From contig VYDI01000034.1 of NCBI GenBank assembly GCA_009843505.1, positions 1 to 64,000 on the forward strand: DNA of 64,000 nucleotides, in the 5' to 3' direction. Positions 54,364-63,601 of the stretch are shown one piece after another (within the stretch, counting starts at the first letter, position 1; each line of letters starts with the position of its first letter). Under the pieces are notes generated by a model, which was given only the letters and a program-made list of their open reading frames with translations, did no database searches and had not been told where the DNA came from. Both the position numbers and the translations under genes were made by a program. This DNA is from Holophagales bacterium. GTDB taxonomy: Bacteria > Acidobacteriota > Thermoanaerobaculia > Multivoradales > Multivoraceae.

Positions 54364-55884
54364 TCAGGGTACTTCGATGACCGCGAAGAGCCGCTGGCCG
54401 CCGGGGGCGAGTGCTTCGACGCGCACGAGATCGCCGGACTCGAGATCGGCCGTTGCGTCGCCCAGGTCGGCCAGGTTCTCGATCCCGGCGCCGTTGATTC
54501 CGACGATCACCAACCCTTCCTGGAAGCCCTTCTCCGCGAAGACGCTGCGAGCCGAGACGCCGGATACGAAGACTCCGCGCTGGCCGCGGTCCAATTGGGC
54601 CCTATCGCGCAAGGTCGCGGTCAGCGGCCGGAGTTCCAGGCCGAGCCAGTCCATGCTCTCTTCGCGACGCGGCGCGGCCGGCCTCGGTTCCTCCTGCTCC
54701 GCGATGAGAGACGGTCGCTCCTCGAGTCTGACATCGAGTGTGATGCGCTCGGAATCGCGCAGCACATGCAGTTGAACGTCGCGGCCCGGCGGCAGCGCGG
54801 CCACGTAGTCGATCAGGCCGCGCGTTCCTTCCACCTCATGCTCGTCCACACCGAGGATGACATCGCCGGCCTCGACCCGCGCCTTCTCGGCCGGAGTGTC
54901 CGGCTGAACGTCCGTGACAAACGCGCCGTTCGGCTCGTCCAGCCCGTAGTAACGGGCATCGATGTGCTCCAGGTCGCGAATCTGGACACCCAGATAGCCG
55001 CGCCGGACCCGGCCCTCGTCACGCAACTGGGGAAGCACTCCCTCGAGAACGTCGACCGGCACCGCGAAACCGATGTTCTCGGCGAACGCCTTGCCGGTCG
55101 CGATCCCGACCACCTCCCCGGCCGTGTTGACCAGGGGTCCGCCGGAGTTGCCCAGGTTGATCGCGGCATCGGTCTGGATGTAGTTCGCGAAGTCGGCGCG
55201 GTTGTTCTCGATCGGAATCGATCGCCCCTTGGCGCTGACCACGCCGACCGTCACCGACGCCTCGAAGCTCAGGGGATTGCCGACCGCCATGACCCAGTCG
55301 CCTACCCGGAGCGCGTCCGAATCGCCGAGCGGCAGGTGCGGCAGCTCATCGCCGGCGTCGATCTTGAGCAACGCCAGGTCCGTCTCCCGGTCACGGCCCT
55401 TCAACTCGGCGGGGTACTCGCGACCATCCATGCCGACGCGGATCGTCTCCGCCCGCTCGACCACGTGGTTGTTGGTCACGATCCAGCCGTCGGACGAGAT
55501 CAGGAAGCCACTCCCCGCGCCGGGGAAGCGCTGCTCTTCCTGCTCCGGCTCCGGCTGTCGCGGACCGCGGCGGAAGAAGTCCTGAAAGCCCCGAAGCTCC
55601 GGCGCCTCCTCGATCCGAACGACCTCGACCGTCACGACCGCCGGCAGGACCGCCTCCGCCAGATCGGCGAAGCTGTCGATCGCGGTCCTCGCGTGGAGGG
55701 CGACCCGTCGCGCCTGCTCGTCGCGCGAGTCCTTCTCCGCCGCCACCGCTTGCCGCGACGTTTCCTCGGCCCGCGTCGGTTCCGTGAGGTTCAGCCCGCC
55801 GGCGATGATCATGCCGAACACCAGGGCTCCGCCGACCAACAGGGCGGTAAACAGGATCTGCTTCTTCGTGTTCATCGTTTGCAA
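54364..55884 (-). CDS. HtrA/DegP-family serine protease
   Basis: A 506-residue periplasmic protease-chaperone with an N-terminal membrane anchor or signal (QILFTALLVGGALVFGMI). The catalytic triad is H140 (VTNNHVV), D169 (ETDLALLKID) and S247 (NLGNSGGPL). Two PDZ domains follow, the first beginning near RRGYLGVQI and the second near MDWLGLELRPL. It is the first gene of the htrA-ntrC-B12-valS-birA minus-strand run. A start at the second ATG (55875) is also possible. Confidence 0.94.
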   Translation of the reverse strand: MQTMNTKKQILFTALLVGGALVFGMIIAGGLNLTEPTRAEETSRQAVAAEKDSRDEQARRVALHARTAIDSFADLAEAVLPAVVTVEVVRIEEAPELRGFQDFFRRGPRQPEPEQEEQRFPGAGSGFLISSDGWIVTNNHVVERAETIRVGMDGREYPAELKGRDRETDLALLKIDAGDELPHLPLGDSDALRVGDWVMAVGNPLSFEASVTVGVVSAKGRSIPIENNRADFANYIQTDAAINLGNSGGPLVNTAGEVVGIATGKAFAENIGFAVPVDVLEGVLPQLRDEGRVRRGYLGVQIRDLEHIDARYYGLDEPNGAFVTDVQPDTPAEKARVEAGDVILGVDEHEVEGTRGLIDYVAALPPGRDVQLHVLRDSERITLDVRLEERPSLIAEQEEPRPAAPRREESMDWLGLELRPLTATLRDRAQLDRGQRGVFVSGVSARSVFAEKGFQEGLVIVGINGAGIENLADLGDATADLESGDLVRVEALAPGGQRLFAVIEVP

Positions 55885-56154
55885 GTTCCAGTTCTGCCAG
55901 TTTCAGTCTTCGAACGAAGCAGGCGCCGTGACAGGGCGCCTGAAGCATACAACCGTGGAGCGCCGGCCTCGCCGACGCCTCGTCGCCGGCAGTCGCCGGC
56001 AGTCGTTGCTCCGTGCAAGTCGCCTGCCAACCCGGTTGCCTGCCAACCCACCGCCGGCTTCCCTGTATTGCCGTACGCCTTCGGAGCCTTGGACCGCCGG
56101 CGTCGCGCTGGCGGTCCAAGGCGCGCCATTCTGGCGCCAGCGCCCGGGAACGGC
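55885..56154. other. Divergent intergenic region between htrA and rimP
   Basis: No gene is seen here. It contains two-copy direct repeats: AGTCGCCGGC-like around 55981-56003, and GCCTGCCAACCC around 56023-56052. Two hairpins follow at 56086-56137. The frame open through it on the plus strand (from 56013) is the upstream extension of rimP and lacks similarity to anything known. Confidence 0.6.
56086..56137. repeat. Two tandem hairpins upstream of the rimP promoter
   Basis: The first is a perfect 13-bp stem, 56086-56098 with 56110-56122, with an 11-nt loop. The second is a 6-bp stem, 56123-56128 with 56132-56137, with a 3-nt loop. They could insulate the divergent promoters or act as protein-binding sites. 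Confidence 0.6.
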
Positions 56155-56183
56155 TTGCCGGGCCGATCCGACCGTTGTATAGT
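56155..56183 (+). promoter_or_regulatory. Sigma-70-type promoter for the rimP operon
   Basis: TTGCCG (56155-56160) and TATAGT (56178-56183) with 17-bp spacing. It is the best promoter-like site in the window and lies about 160 bp before rimP, leaving a structured leader. Confidence 0.65.
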
Positions 56184-56250
56184 CGCTGCCCGACCGCCGG
56201 CGCTTCTCCCACGGAGAGCGAAACCGCCGAATACCGGCCGTCGACTGCTG

Positions 56251-56280
56251 AGAGTGGGTGTTTCGGCCCGCTCTTTTTTG
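56251..56280 (+). terminator. Terminator-like hairpin in the rimP leader
   Basis: An 8-bp stem (AGAGTGGG with CCCGCTCT, one G-U pair), an 8-nt loop and a run of six T form an intrinsic terminator shape at 56251-56280, between the promoter and rimP. A smaller 5-bp hairpin at 56205-56217 precedes it. This arrangement suggests attenuation of the rimP-nusA-infB operon, similar in concept to rimP leader RNAs known in other bacteria. Confidence 0.6.
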
Positions 56281-56339
56281 TTCTAGAGATCAGGCGCAAC
56301 TCCAGGGAACTGGCCAGCGAGAACCGACTCCGCCACCAC

Positions 56340-56801
56340 ATGAACACTCTCACCGACGTCCGCCGCCAGCTTGAACGCCTGGCCGCCAGCCATGCCTGCG
56401 AGCTGCTGGATGCGGCGTTCCGGGGCGACCGCCTGCGCCTGGTGATCGACCATCGCGAAGGCGTCACCCACGATCTCTGTGCGAACGTCTCCCGGGAAGC
56501 CTCCGTCCTCCTCGACGCGGAGGACTTCGGCCCCGCCTCGGGATACGTGCTGGAAGTCAGCTCCCCGGGGCTCGACCGGGAGCTCTACGGCGTTCGGGAC
56601 TACGAACGGTTCAGCGGCAGCCGCGTCCGGGTGACCTACAACGACGCCGGAACCGCCCACCGGCGCACGGTGCGCGGGCAGCTCCTCGGGCTGAGTTCGG
56701 ACGACCCGGGGATCGCGCTCGTCCTCGAAGACGACAGCGGCGACACGTTGCGCCTCACCATCGACGACATCCACAAGGCCAGGCTTCTGGTCGAACTCTG
56801 A
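56340..56801 (+). CDS. rimP: Ribosome maturation factor RimP
   Basis: A 153-residue factor for 30S assembly. It has the alpha-beta N-terminal domain and the hallmark YVLEVSSPGLDRELYGVRDY followed by a C-terminal SH3-like domain (SGDTLRLTIDDIHKARLL). The ATG at 56340 fits the family; the open frame extends upstream through the leader. It is the first gene of the rimP-nusA-infB operon, 17 bp before nusA. Confidence 0.94.
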   Translation: MNTLTDVRRQLERLAASHACELLDAAFRGDRLRLVIDHREGVTHDLCANVSREASVLLDAEDFGPASGYVLEVSSPGLDRELYGVRDYERFSGSRVRVTYNDAGTAHRRTVRGQLLGLSSDDPGIALVLEDDSGDTLRLTIDDIHKARLLVEL

Positions 56802-56818
56802 CGCCGGGGATTCCACAA

Positions 56819-58276
56819 ATGGCTCAGACCCAAACTCCCGAAGTGAACATCAACGAGGTTCTCAGGCAGGTCGCGCACGAGAAGGACATCGACCTGGACA
56901 AGTGGATCGTCGCCCTCGAGGACGCGGTCGCATCGGCGGCCAAGAAGCAGCACCACATCAAGGAACCCGTGCGTTCCTACATGGACCGCGAAACCGGTCA
57001 GTTCAGCGCCTTTCTCTACCGGCAGGTGGTCGAGGAGGTCGAGGATCCCTTCGCCGAATGGACCCTCGAAGAGGCTCGGGAGCACAAGGAGGACGCCGAA
57101 CTGGGCGAGGAGATCGAGATTCCCATCTCGACCGAAGGACTCGGCCGGATCGCGGCCCAGTCGGCCAAGCAGGTGCTCTATCAGCGGATCCGCGAAGCGG
57201 AGCGCGAGAAGATCTTCAACGAGTTCGAGCACAGGGTCGGCGAGGTCGTGAACGGCACCGTGCGGCGGTTCGAACGAGGGGACATCATCGTCGACCTCGG
57301 CCGGACCGAGGCAATCGTTCCCCGGAGCGAACAGTCGCGCCACGAGCGCTACAGCCAGGGCGAGCGCATCCGCGGCGTGATCGTCGAGGTCCACAAGCAA
57401 CCCAAGGGGCCGCAGGTCGTCATGTCGCGCACCGACCCCCGCCTCCTGGTCAAGCTGTTCGAGATGGAAGTGCCGGAGATTTACGACGGCACCGTGGTCA
57501 TCAAGACCGCGGTGCGCGCTCCGGGTGAACGAGCGAAGGTGGCGGTGCTCAGCCGCGAACGGGACGTCGACCCGGTCGGCGCCTGCGTCGGCATGAAGGG
57601 CTCCCGCGTGCAGTCGATCATCCGCGAACTCCGGGGCGAGAAGATCGACATCATCGAGTTCTCGGAGGACCAGGTGACGTTCGCGCAAAGCGCGCTGGCG
57701 CCGGCGCGGATCACCCGGGTCTCGGTGACCCACGAGGGCGCGACGCCACACCTCGACGTAATCGTCGAGGACGAACAACTCTCCCTGGCGATCGGCAAGC
57801 GCGGCCAGAACGTGCGCCTCGCCAGCGAGTTGATCGGAGCGCGCATCGACATCAAGAGCGAGTCGGACGTCAAGGACGAGGTCGCGGACGCCCTGGCCAG
57901 GATGTTGAACGTCGACATCGGCGGAGACAAGCTCGATCTCACGGAGATTGCCGGTGTCGACGAGGACCTGGCCGCGGCGCTTGAAGGGGCCGGCTTCGGC
58001 GAGCTCGAAGCCCTGCAGAGCGCCGGCGCGGAGGCCCTCAAGATGGTGCCCGGCGTCGATGAGGCGGTGGCCGCTTCGATCATCGAGTGGGCTACCGCTC
58101 AGGCCTCGCCCGAAGACGCCGCCGCCCCAGCCGACAGCGAAGGCCCGGCGATGGACGAGGACGACTTCATGGCGGCGCTAACCCGCGTGTTCGAGGAAGA
58201 GTCCGGCGCCGCCGCGGAGGAAGCCGCGCCAGAGGTGGCGGCGAGCGGCGACGAAACGGGGAACGGCGAAAGGTAG
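56819..58276 (+). CDS. nusA: Transcription factor NusA
   Basis: A 485-residue elongation/termination factor. The N-terminal RNAP-binding domain begins after VNINEVLRQVAHEKDID. The S1 domain contains VVNGTVRRFERGDIIVDLG, and the KH domains contain VGACVGMKGSRVQSI and LAIGKRGQNVRLASEL. A helix-hairpin-helix-like region (EIAGVDEDLAAALEGAGF) and an acidic Ala/Glu-rich tail close the protein. Located between rimP and infB as in most bacteria. Confidence 0.97.
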   Translation: MAQTQTPEVNINEVLRQVAHEKDIDLDKWIVALEDAVASAAKKQHHIKEPVRSYMDRETGQFSAFLYRQVVEEVEDPFAEWTLEEAREHKEDAELGEEIEIPISTEGLGRIAAQSAKQVLYQRIREAEREKIFNEFEHRVGEVVNGTVRRFERGDIIVDLGRTEAIVPRSEQSRHERYSQGERIRGVIVEVHKQPKGPQVVMSRTDPRLLVKLFEMEVPEIYDGTVVIKTAVRAPGERAKVAVLSRERDVDPVGACVGMKGSRVQSIIRELRGEKIDIIEFSEDQVTFAQSALAPARITRVSVTHEGATPHLDVIVEDEQLSLAIGKRGQNVRLASELIGARIDIKSESDVKDEVADALARMLNVDIGGDKLDLTEIAGVDEDLAAALEGAGFGELEALQSAGAEALKMVPGVDEAVAASIIEWATAQASPEDAAAPADSEGPAMDEDDFMAALTRVFEEESGAAAEEAAPEVAASGDETGNGER

Positions 58277-58328
58277 CGCTCGCCGGGTCACGAGCAGGTC
58301 GTTAGAGAACTGGGGGACCGAGGACTTC

Positions 58329-60743
58329 ATGGGCAAAATCCGGCTGCAGGACCTGGCCAAGCGGATGAACGTGGCCGAACAGGACTTGCTGTTCAAGTTC
58401 CGTTCGATCGGCGTGCGCGTCGAGGGCGAAGACGCGATGATCGACACGGACATCATCAAGGCCCTGCTCGAGGGCAAGAAGATCGCCGGCCCCCAGCGCG
58501 AGGTAATTCTCCGCGATCGCGCGGCGCCGCCGGCGGCGCCCCGGCGGCGGCCCATATCGAGCCTCCGGCCACCGGCCGGACCGATGCGGCCGAACCGCCG
58601 TCGTTCGATCGTCCACAAACAGACGATCCGCACCCTGACGCCTACGGAAACGAAGCCGAAACCGCCTACTCCGGAGGAAATCGCGGCGAAGGAGATCGCC
58701 GCGGAGGAAGCCGCCGCGGCGGCGCGGACGCCGGCTCAGCCCGCCGAGGCGCCTCCCGCAACGCCGGCCGGAACTCCGAAGACCGAACCCGCGTCCGCAC
58801 CGGCAGCAGAGACCGTGCTGGCGCCGGCGGCCGGGGAAACGTCACCGGCGATCGAAGCCCGCGCTCAGCCGCAGCCCGCACCGCCGCAGGTCGACCTGCG
58901 CACGCGCCGCGAACGCCAGGAAGACCGGAAGAAGGCCGGCGAAGTCGCGGCCGAGGAAGAGAGAGAACGCGGCACGATCACGATCTCGGAAGGGCTGCAG
59001 GTACGCGACCTCGCCGAGAAGATGGGCGTCAAGGCGAAAGACCTGCTGAAGATGCTGTTCGACCGGGGCCTGATGGCGACCGTGAACCACCTGCTGGAGC
59101 CGGAGCTCGCCGTGGAACTGGCGGAACAGATGGGCTTCGAGGCCCTCATCGTCTCGTTCGAGGAGGAGATTCAGCTCGAGCAGGAAGAGGAACTCGAGGC
59201 CAGCCGTGCCGAGGCCGATGGGCCGACCCGGGTCGAGCGTCCTCCGATCGTCACGATCATGGGCCACGTCGACCACGGCAAGACCTCGCTGCTCGACGCG
59301 ATCCGCAAGTCCCGGCTCACTGAAGGCGAGTTCGGCGGCATCACCCAGCACATCGCGGCCTACCAGGTCGCGCACAACGGCGGCCGGATCACGTTCCTGG
59401 ACACGCCCGGGCACGAGGCGTTCACCCAACTCCGGGCCCGCGGAGCCCAGGTCACGGACATCGTCATCCTCGTCGTCGCCGCGGACGACGGCGTAATGCC
59501 ACAGACCCTCGAGGCGCTCGACCACGCCCGGGCCGCGGACGTGCCGATCCTGGTCGCCATCAACAAGATCGACCGGCCGAACGCGAACGTCGACCGGGTC
59601 AAGCAGCAACTGGCGGACCGCGACCTGGTGACGGAGGACTGGGGCGGCGACGTGATCGCCGTGCCCGTCTCGGCGATCAAGGGAGACGGGATCGACGACC
59701 TGCTCGAGATGATCAACCTCACGGCCGAGGTCGCCGAGCTTCGCTCCAGCCCGGAACTGCAGGGTCAGGGCGTGGTGATCGAGGCGAGCAAGGAGACCGG
59801 TCGTGGCTCGGTCGCCACCGTTCTCGTCCAGGACGGCACCCTGTGCGTCGGCGATGTCTTCGTGTGCGGTTCGACCTGGGGTCGCGTACGGTCGCTCATG
59901 AACGATCTGGGCAAGCGCGTGACCGACGCGCCTCCATCCACCCCGGTAGAGGTCTCTGGATTCAACGAACTGCCGGAAGCCGGCGATCCGTTCCAGGCGA
60001 CGCCTCAGGAAGCGCGTGCGCGCTCCATCGCCGAGTTCCGGAGTGAGGAGAAACGCCGCATGGACCTGGCGCCGACCACCGGCGGCGTCTCTCTCGAGAG
60101 CCTGTTCGCGAGCCTCAAGGAGGGCGAGGTCAAGGAGCTGCCCGTCATCCTGAAGGCCGACGTCCAGGGCTCGGTCGAGGTGCTGCGCGAGACCCTGCAC
60201 AAGCTCTCCACCGAGAAGGTCAAGGTGCGGGTGATCCGCTCCGCCGTCGGCGCCGTGACGACCCACGACGTCTTGCTGGCTTCCGCCGCCGGCGCGATCA
60301 TCTATGGCTTCAACGTTCGACCGGAGCGCAGCGCCACGGAGCTCGCCGCCAAGGAAGAGGTCGACGTGCGGCTGCACACGGTCATCTACGAACTGACGGA
60401 CGAGTTGATCGCGGCGATGACCGGACTGCTCGAGCCCACCTACCGGGAGGTCTCCCGCGGACGGGCAGAGGTGCGCGAGATCTTCAAGGTGCCGAAGGTC
60501 GGCATGATCGCCGGTTGCCACGTGATCGCCGGCGTCATCGCGCGCAACTCGCAGATCCGCCTGGTCCGGGACAGCGTCGTCGTCCACGAGGGTCGGATCG
60601 GCTCGCTGCGCCGCTTCAAGGACGACACGGCGGAAGTGCGAAGCGGCTTCGACTGCGGCATCGGCATCGACCGTTTCCAGGACGTCAAGCCGGGCGACCT
60701 GATCGAAGCGTTCGACCACGAAGCCGTCGCGCCGACACTCTAG
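58329..60743 (+). CDS. infB: Translation initiation factor IF-2
   Basis: An 804-residue GTPase that positions initiator tRNA. It has an N-terminal IF2_N domain ([18 protein letters not shown]), an Ala/Pro/Glu-rich linker (residues ~70-200) and a second IF2_N-like domain ([19 protein letters not shown]). The G domain starts at GHVDHGKT (312-319) and continues with DTPGHEAF and NKIDRPNA. Domains II-IV follow. It lies 52 bp after nusA. Confidence 0.97.
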   Translation: MGKIRLQDLAKRMNVAEQDLLFKFRSIGVRVEGEDAMIDTDIIKALLEGKKIAGPQREVILRDRAAPPAAPRRRPISSLRPPAGPMRPNRRRSIVHKQTIRTLTPTETKPKPPTPEEIAAKEIAAEEAAAAARTPAQPAEAPPATPAGTPKTEPASAPAAETVLAPAAGETSPAIEARAQPQPAPPQVDLRTRRERQEDRKKAGEVAAEEERERGTITISEGLQVRDLAEKMGVKAKDLLKMLFDRGLMATVNHLLEPELAVELAEQMGFEALIVSFEEEIQLEQEEELEASRAEADGPTRVERPPIVTIMGHVDHGKTSLLDAIRKSRLTEGEFGGITQHIAAYQVAHNGGRITFLDTPGHEAFTQLRARGAQVTDIVILVVAADDGVMPQTLEALDHARAADVPILVAINKIDRPNANVDRVKQQLADRDLVTEDWGGDVIAVPVSAIKGDGIDDLLEMINLTAEVAELRSSPELQGQGVVIEASKETGRGSVATVLVQDGTLCVGDVFVCGSTWGRVRSLMNDLGKRVTDAPPSTPVEVSGFNELPEAGDPFQATPQEARARSIAEFRSEEKRRMDLAPTTGGVSLESLFASLKEGEVKELPVILKADVQGSVEVLRETLHKLSTEKVKVRVIRSAVGAVTTHDVLLASAAGAIIYGFNVRPERSATELAAKEEVDVRLHTVIYELTDELIAAMTGLLEPTYREVSRGRAEVREIFKVPKVGMIAGCHVIAGVIARNSQIRLVRDSVVVHEGRIGSLRRFKDDTAEVRSGFDCGIGIDRFQDVKPGDLIEAFDHEAVAPTL

Positions 60744-60749
60744 ATCCCG

Positions 60750-61085
60750 GTGACATCCGTATCCCAGGCCCGCGCACGCGACCTGCTGCGCCGGGAGTTG
60801 ACGGACATCCTGCGAAGGGAGGTCCAGGACCCCCGGGCGGCGCTCGCGAGCATCGCCGATCTCACCCTCAGCGGTGACCGCGCTCATGCGCGCGTCCGGC
60901 TCTCCGTGCTCGGCGACGACCAGGAACGGCAGGCGGCGATCCGGGCGGTCCGGCGGGCGTCCGGGTTCATCCGCGGACGTCTCGGTCGCCGCCTGCGCCT
61001 CCGCCGGACTCCGGAACTCCACTTCGAGCTCTATCGCGGCGCCGAACACGCTGAACGCATCGACCAGATTCTGAGCGACCTGTGA
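60750..61085 (+). CDS. rbfA: Ribosome-binding factor A
   Basis: A 111-residue KH-fold protein that binds 16S rRNA late in 30S maturation. Family features are ARDLLRRELTDILRREVQDP, the central SGDRAHARVRLSVLGDD and RRTPELHFELYRGAEHAERI. The start is GTG at 60750, 6 bp after infB. The stop overlaps the GTG start of the nrnA-like gene. Confidence 0.93.
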   Translation: MTSVSQARARDLLRRELTDILRREVQDPRAALASIADLTLSGDRAHARVRLSVLGDDQERQAAIRAVRRASGFIRGRLGRRLRLRRTPELHFELYRGAEHAERIDQILSDL

Positions 61086-62077
61086 ACTCACCGGACGGCA
61101 CCGGCGACCCGGTTCCCCGCGACCTGCTCGAGGCGTTCCGCTCCGGCCGACGCTTCCTGCTCTCGAGCCACGCCCACCCCGACGGCGACGCGATCGGCTC
61201 GGAGGTGGCGCTCGCCCGCCTCCTGCATGGGGCGGGAAGCGCCGCCACGATCTGGAACGCGGATCCCGCCCCGGACACCTACTCCGGAGTCACCGCGGAC
61301 GTGCCGATTCACGTCGGTCCGACGCCGCCGGCCGGCTTCCCGGACGAGTTCGACTTCGTCGTGCCGCTCGAATGCCCGCGACTCGATCGCACCGGCCTGG
61401 AGGACGCCCTGGGTCTCCTACCCATTCTGAACATCGACCACCATCTCGGCAACGAGCTCTACGGCCGGGCCAACTGGGTCGACACCGAAGCGCCGGCGGT
61501 GGCCGAGATGATTCTGCGTCTGGCGCGGGCGCTCGATCTCGAGATCGACGAAACGACCGCCACGGCGCTGTATCTCGGTCTGTCGACGGACACCGGGAGC
61601 TTCCGCTTCTCGAACGCCACGCCGCGCGCCTTCGAGGCGGCGGCCGAGCTCGTGCGGCATGGCGCACGGCCCGAACGGGTCGCGACCTGGGTCTACGAGT
61701 CGCAGTCCCCGGGAGCGCTGCGGCTGCTGGCGGAAATGCTCGGAACGCTGGAACTCCACTGTGACGGACGCATCGCCAGCGTTCGCCTGGAGCTTTCGAT
61801 GTTCGAACGCGCCGGCGCCCGCCAGACCGATTCCGAGGGCCTGATCGACCATCCGCGCTCGATCCGGGACGTCGAGGCCGTCGCACTCTTCCGCGAACGA
61901 CCGGAAGGCGACGTCAAGGTGTCCCTCAGGAGCCGCGGCCGGATCGACGTCGGCGCCATCGCAGCCCGACGGGGCGGCGGCGGCCACCGCAACGCCGCCG
62001 GCTGCCTGGTCGAGGGCGGAGAGGACGAGCAGGTCGTGATCGCCGAACTCGCGACCGCCGTGGAGGCGGCACCGTGA
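61082..62077 (+). CDS. DHH-family phosphoesterase, NrnA-like
   Basis: A 331-residue enzyme that in its family degrades short RNA oligomers and pAp. Motif I is SHAHPDGDAIGS (D34, D36), and the DHH motif is NIDHHLGN (D119, H120, H121). TDTGSFRFSNAT and the DHHA1 C-terminal GGGGHRNAAG are present. In motif II the usual Asp appears as Glu (VPLEC, E97). It starts at GTG 61082, overlapping rbfA, and its stop overlaps truB. Confidence 0.9.
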   Translation: MNSPDGTGDPVPRDLLEAFRSGRRFLLSSHAHPDGDAIGSEVALARLLHGAGSAATIWNADPAPDTYSGVTADVPIHVGPTPPAGFPDEFDFVVPLECPRLDRTGLEDALGLLPILNIDHHLGNELYGRANWVDTEAPAVAEMILRLARALDLEIDETTATALYLGLSTDTGSFRFSNATPRAFEAAAELVRHGARPERVATWVYESQSPGALRLLAEMLGTLELHCDGRIASVRLELSMFERAGARQTDSEGLIDHPRSIRDVEAVALFRERPEGDVKVSLRSRGRIDVGAIAARRGGGGHRNAAGCLVEGGEDEQVVIAELATAVEAAP

Positions 62078-63024
62078 CCTCCGGCAGCGAACGCCACGGT
62101 CTGCTCCTCGTCGACAAGCGGTCCGGCGGCACGTCCCATGACGTCGTCCGCATCGCGCGGCGGGCGCTCGGCGAGCGAAAGATCGGACACTGCGGCACCC
62201 TCGACCCCAATGCCACGGGCCTGCTCCTCCTGACCGTCGGTCGCGGTACGCGGCTTACCCGCTTCCTGATCCAGGCGCCGAAGGTCTATGAGGGAGAGAT
62301 TCAGCTCGGCGCGGCCACCGACACCTACGACGCCGCCGGCAACGTCACGTTCGAGGGCTCGACCGCCGATCTGACGGCGGAAGACGTCGCTGGCGCGATG
62401 AAGGAGTTCGAGGGGCCGCAACACCAGTTGCCGCCTCCCTACTCCGCCAAGAAGATCGGCGGCCGGAAGTACTACGAACTCGCGCGCCGGGGCGAGGAGT
62501 TCGAGCGCCAGGGCAAGGATGTCGAGATCTACGAGTTCGAGCCTTGCGGTGCGTTCGGCGACCCCGGCTCCGACCGAATCGCGTTCCGGCTGAGCTGCTC
62601 CACCGGCGCCTACGCCCGGTCGCTGGCCCACGACCTCGGTGAGCGCCTCGGCTGTGGCGGCCACCTGGCGACCCTCCGGCGGCTCCGGATCGGCTCCTTC
62701 GAAGTCCATCGGGCGGTGGACTCGGAGCGGCTCGAGAGCGTCGCTCGCGGCGCCGAACCGCTGGAAGTGGACGAACTCAGCTCCGCCTGGGTGCCGTTCG
62801 ACGAGATCCCGCTACCCTTCCCCAGCGTCGCGATGGACGCCACTCAGGAGCGGCGCGTCACTCATGGCCAGACGGTACTGGCGCCGGGCATCGAGGCCGG
62901 CGAGGGGGACTGGGTCCAGCTCACGGACGGCCGTGGCCGCTTCCTCGCCGTGGCGATGGTGTCCGAACGGATCGGCGACCGGGGCCTGGCCGTGGTACAG
63001 CCCAGGATCGTCTTCCACCAATAG
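62074..63024 (+). CDS. truB: tRNA pseudouridine55 synthase TruB
   Basis: A 316-residue enzyme forming pseudouridine 55 in the T loop. The catalytic Asp is D44 in [48 protein letters not shown] and [17 protein letters not shown] are typical. A C-terminal PUA-like region is present. It starts at GTG 62074, overlapping the upstream stop. Confidence 0.96.
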   Translation: MTSGSERHGLLLVDKRSGGTSHDVVRIARRALGERKIGHCGTLDPNATGLLLLTVGRGTRLTRFLIQAPKVYEGEIQLGAATDTYDAAGNVTFEGSTADLTAEDVAGAMKEFEGPQHQLPPPYSAKKIGGRKYYELARRGEEFERQGKDVEIYEFEPCGAFGDPGSDRIAFRLSCSTGAYARSLAHDLGERLGCGGHLATLRRLRIGSFEVHRAVDSERLESVARGAEPLEVDELSSAWVPFDEIPLPFPSVAMDATQERRVTHGQTVLAPGIEAGEGDWVQLTDGRGRFLAVAMVSERIGDRGLAVVQPRIVFHQ

Positions 63025-63142
63025 CCGCCGTGCTACACTCCGCGCCGCGAAAGAACCTGGGAACGACGAAGGAAACCGCAAGAAGGCGACACGAGAAAGA
63101 ACCACCAGAACGGAACAAGCAGAGTCAGCGAGGAATCAGAGC

Positions 63143-63412
63143 GTGCCACAGACAACCGAAGTGAAGGACCAGATCATCCGTGACTACCGTCTCCACGAGA
63201 CGGACACGGGTTCCCCCGAGGTCCAGGTCGCGCTGCTGACGAACCGCATCAACGAGCTCACCGAGCACTTCAAGGTCCACAAACACGACCACCACGGCCG
63301 GCGCGGCCTGTTGAAGCTGGTCGGACGCCGCCGGCGGCTGCTCGGCTACCTGCGCGACCAGAGCTTCGACCGCTACCGGACGACGATCGAGCGCCTCGGC
63401 CTCCGCAGGTAG
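63143..63412 (+). CDS. rpsO: 30S ribosomal protein S15
   Basis: An 89-residue protein with exact family length. Recognisable stretches are [20 protein letters not shown] and [20 protein letters not shown]. The start is GTG at 63143, preceded by GAGG. It lies 118 bp after truB, so it may have its own promoter, and upstream of pnp in the usual order. Confidence 0.97.
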   Translation: MPQTTEVKDQIIRDYRLHETDTGSPEVQVALLTNRINELTEHFKVHKHDHHGRRGLLKLVGRRRRLLGYLRDQSFDRYRTTIERLGLRR

Positions 63413-63426
63413 ACCCTGCGACGGGC

Positions 63427-63448
63427 GCGGAGCCCTGACCGGCTCCGC
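63427..63448 (+). other. Hairpin between rpsO and pnp
   Basis: A perfect 8-bp stem (63427-63434 with 63441-63448) and a 6-nt loop, without a T-tract. In many bacteria the rpsO-pnp junction carries processing hairpins, so this may be an RNase-sensitive stem rather than a terminator. Confidence 0.4.
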
Positions 63449-63601
63449 AACCCGGACAGCGACCGGCTTGGCCGCCCATCCGGCGGACCGGACCTCACGC
63501 GCCAGCCCTGCGTTCGCAAGGAAGAGTTGGACTCGGAAGACATGAAGCCGCCGGCAGACAACCGGCGACGCAAACACAGAGAAGGAAGTACAGACAAGAC
63601 C

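Noticed and set aside
58842..61091. 749-codon minus-strand frame opposite infB and rbfA
   Set aside because: Shadow frame of IF-2, whose G-domain motifs are intact on the plus strand.
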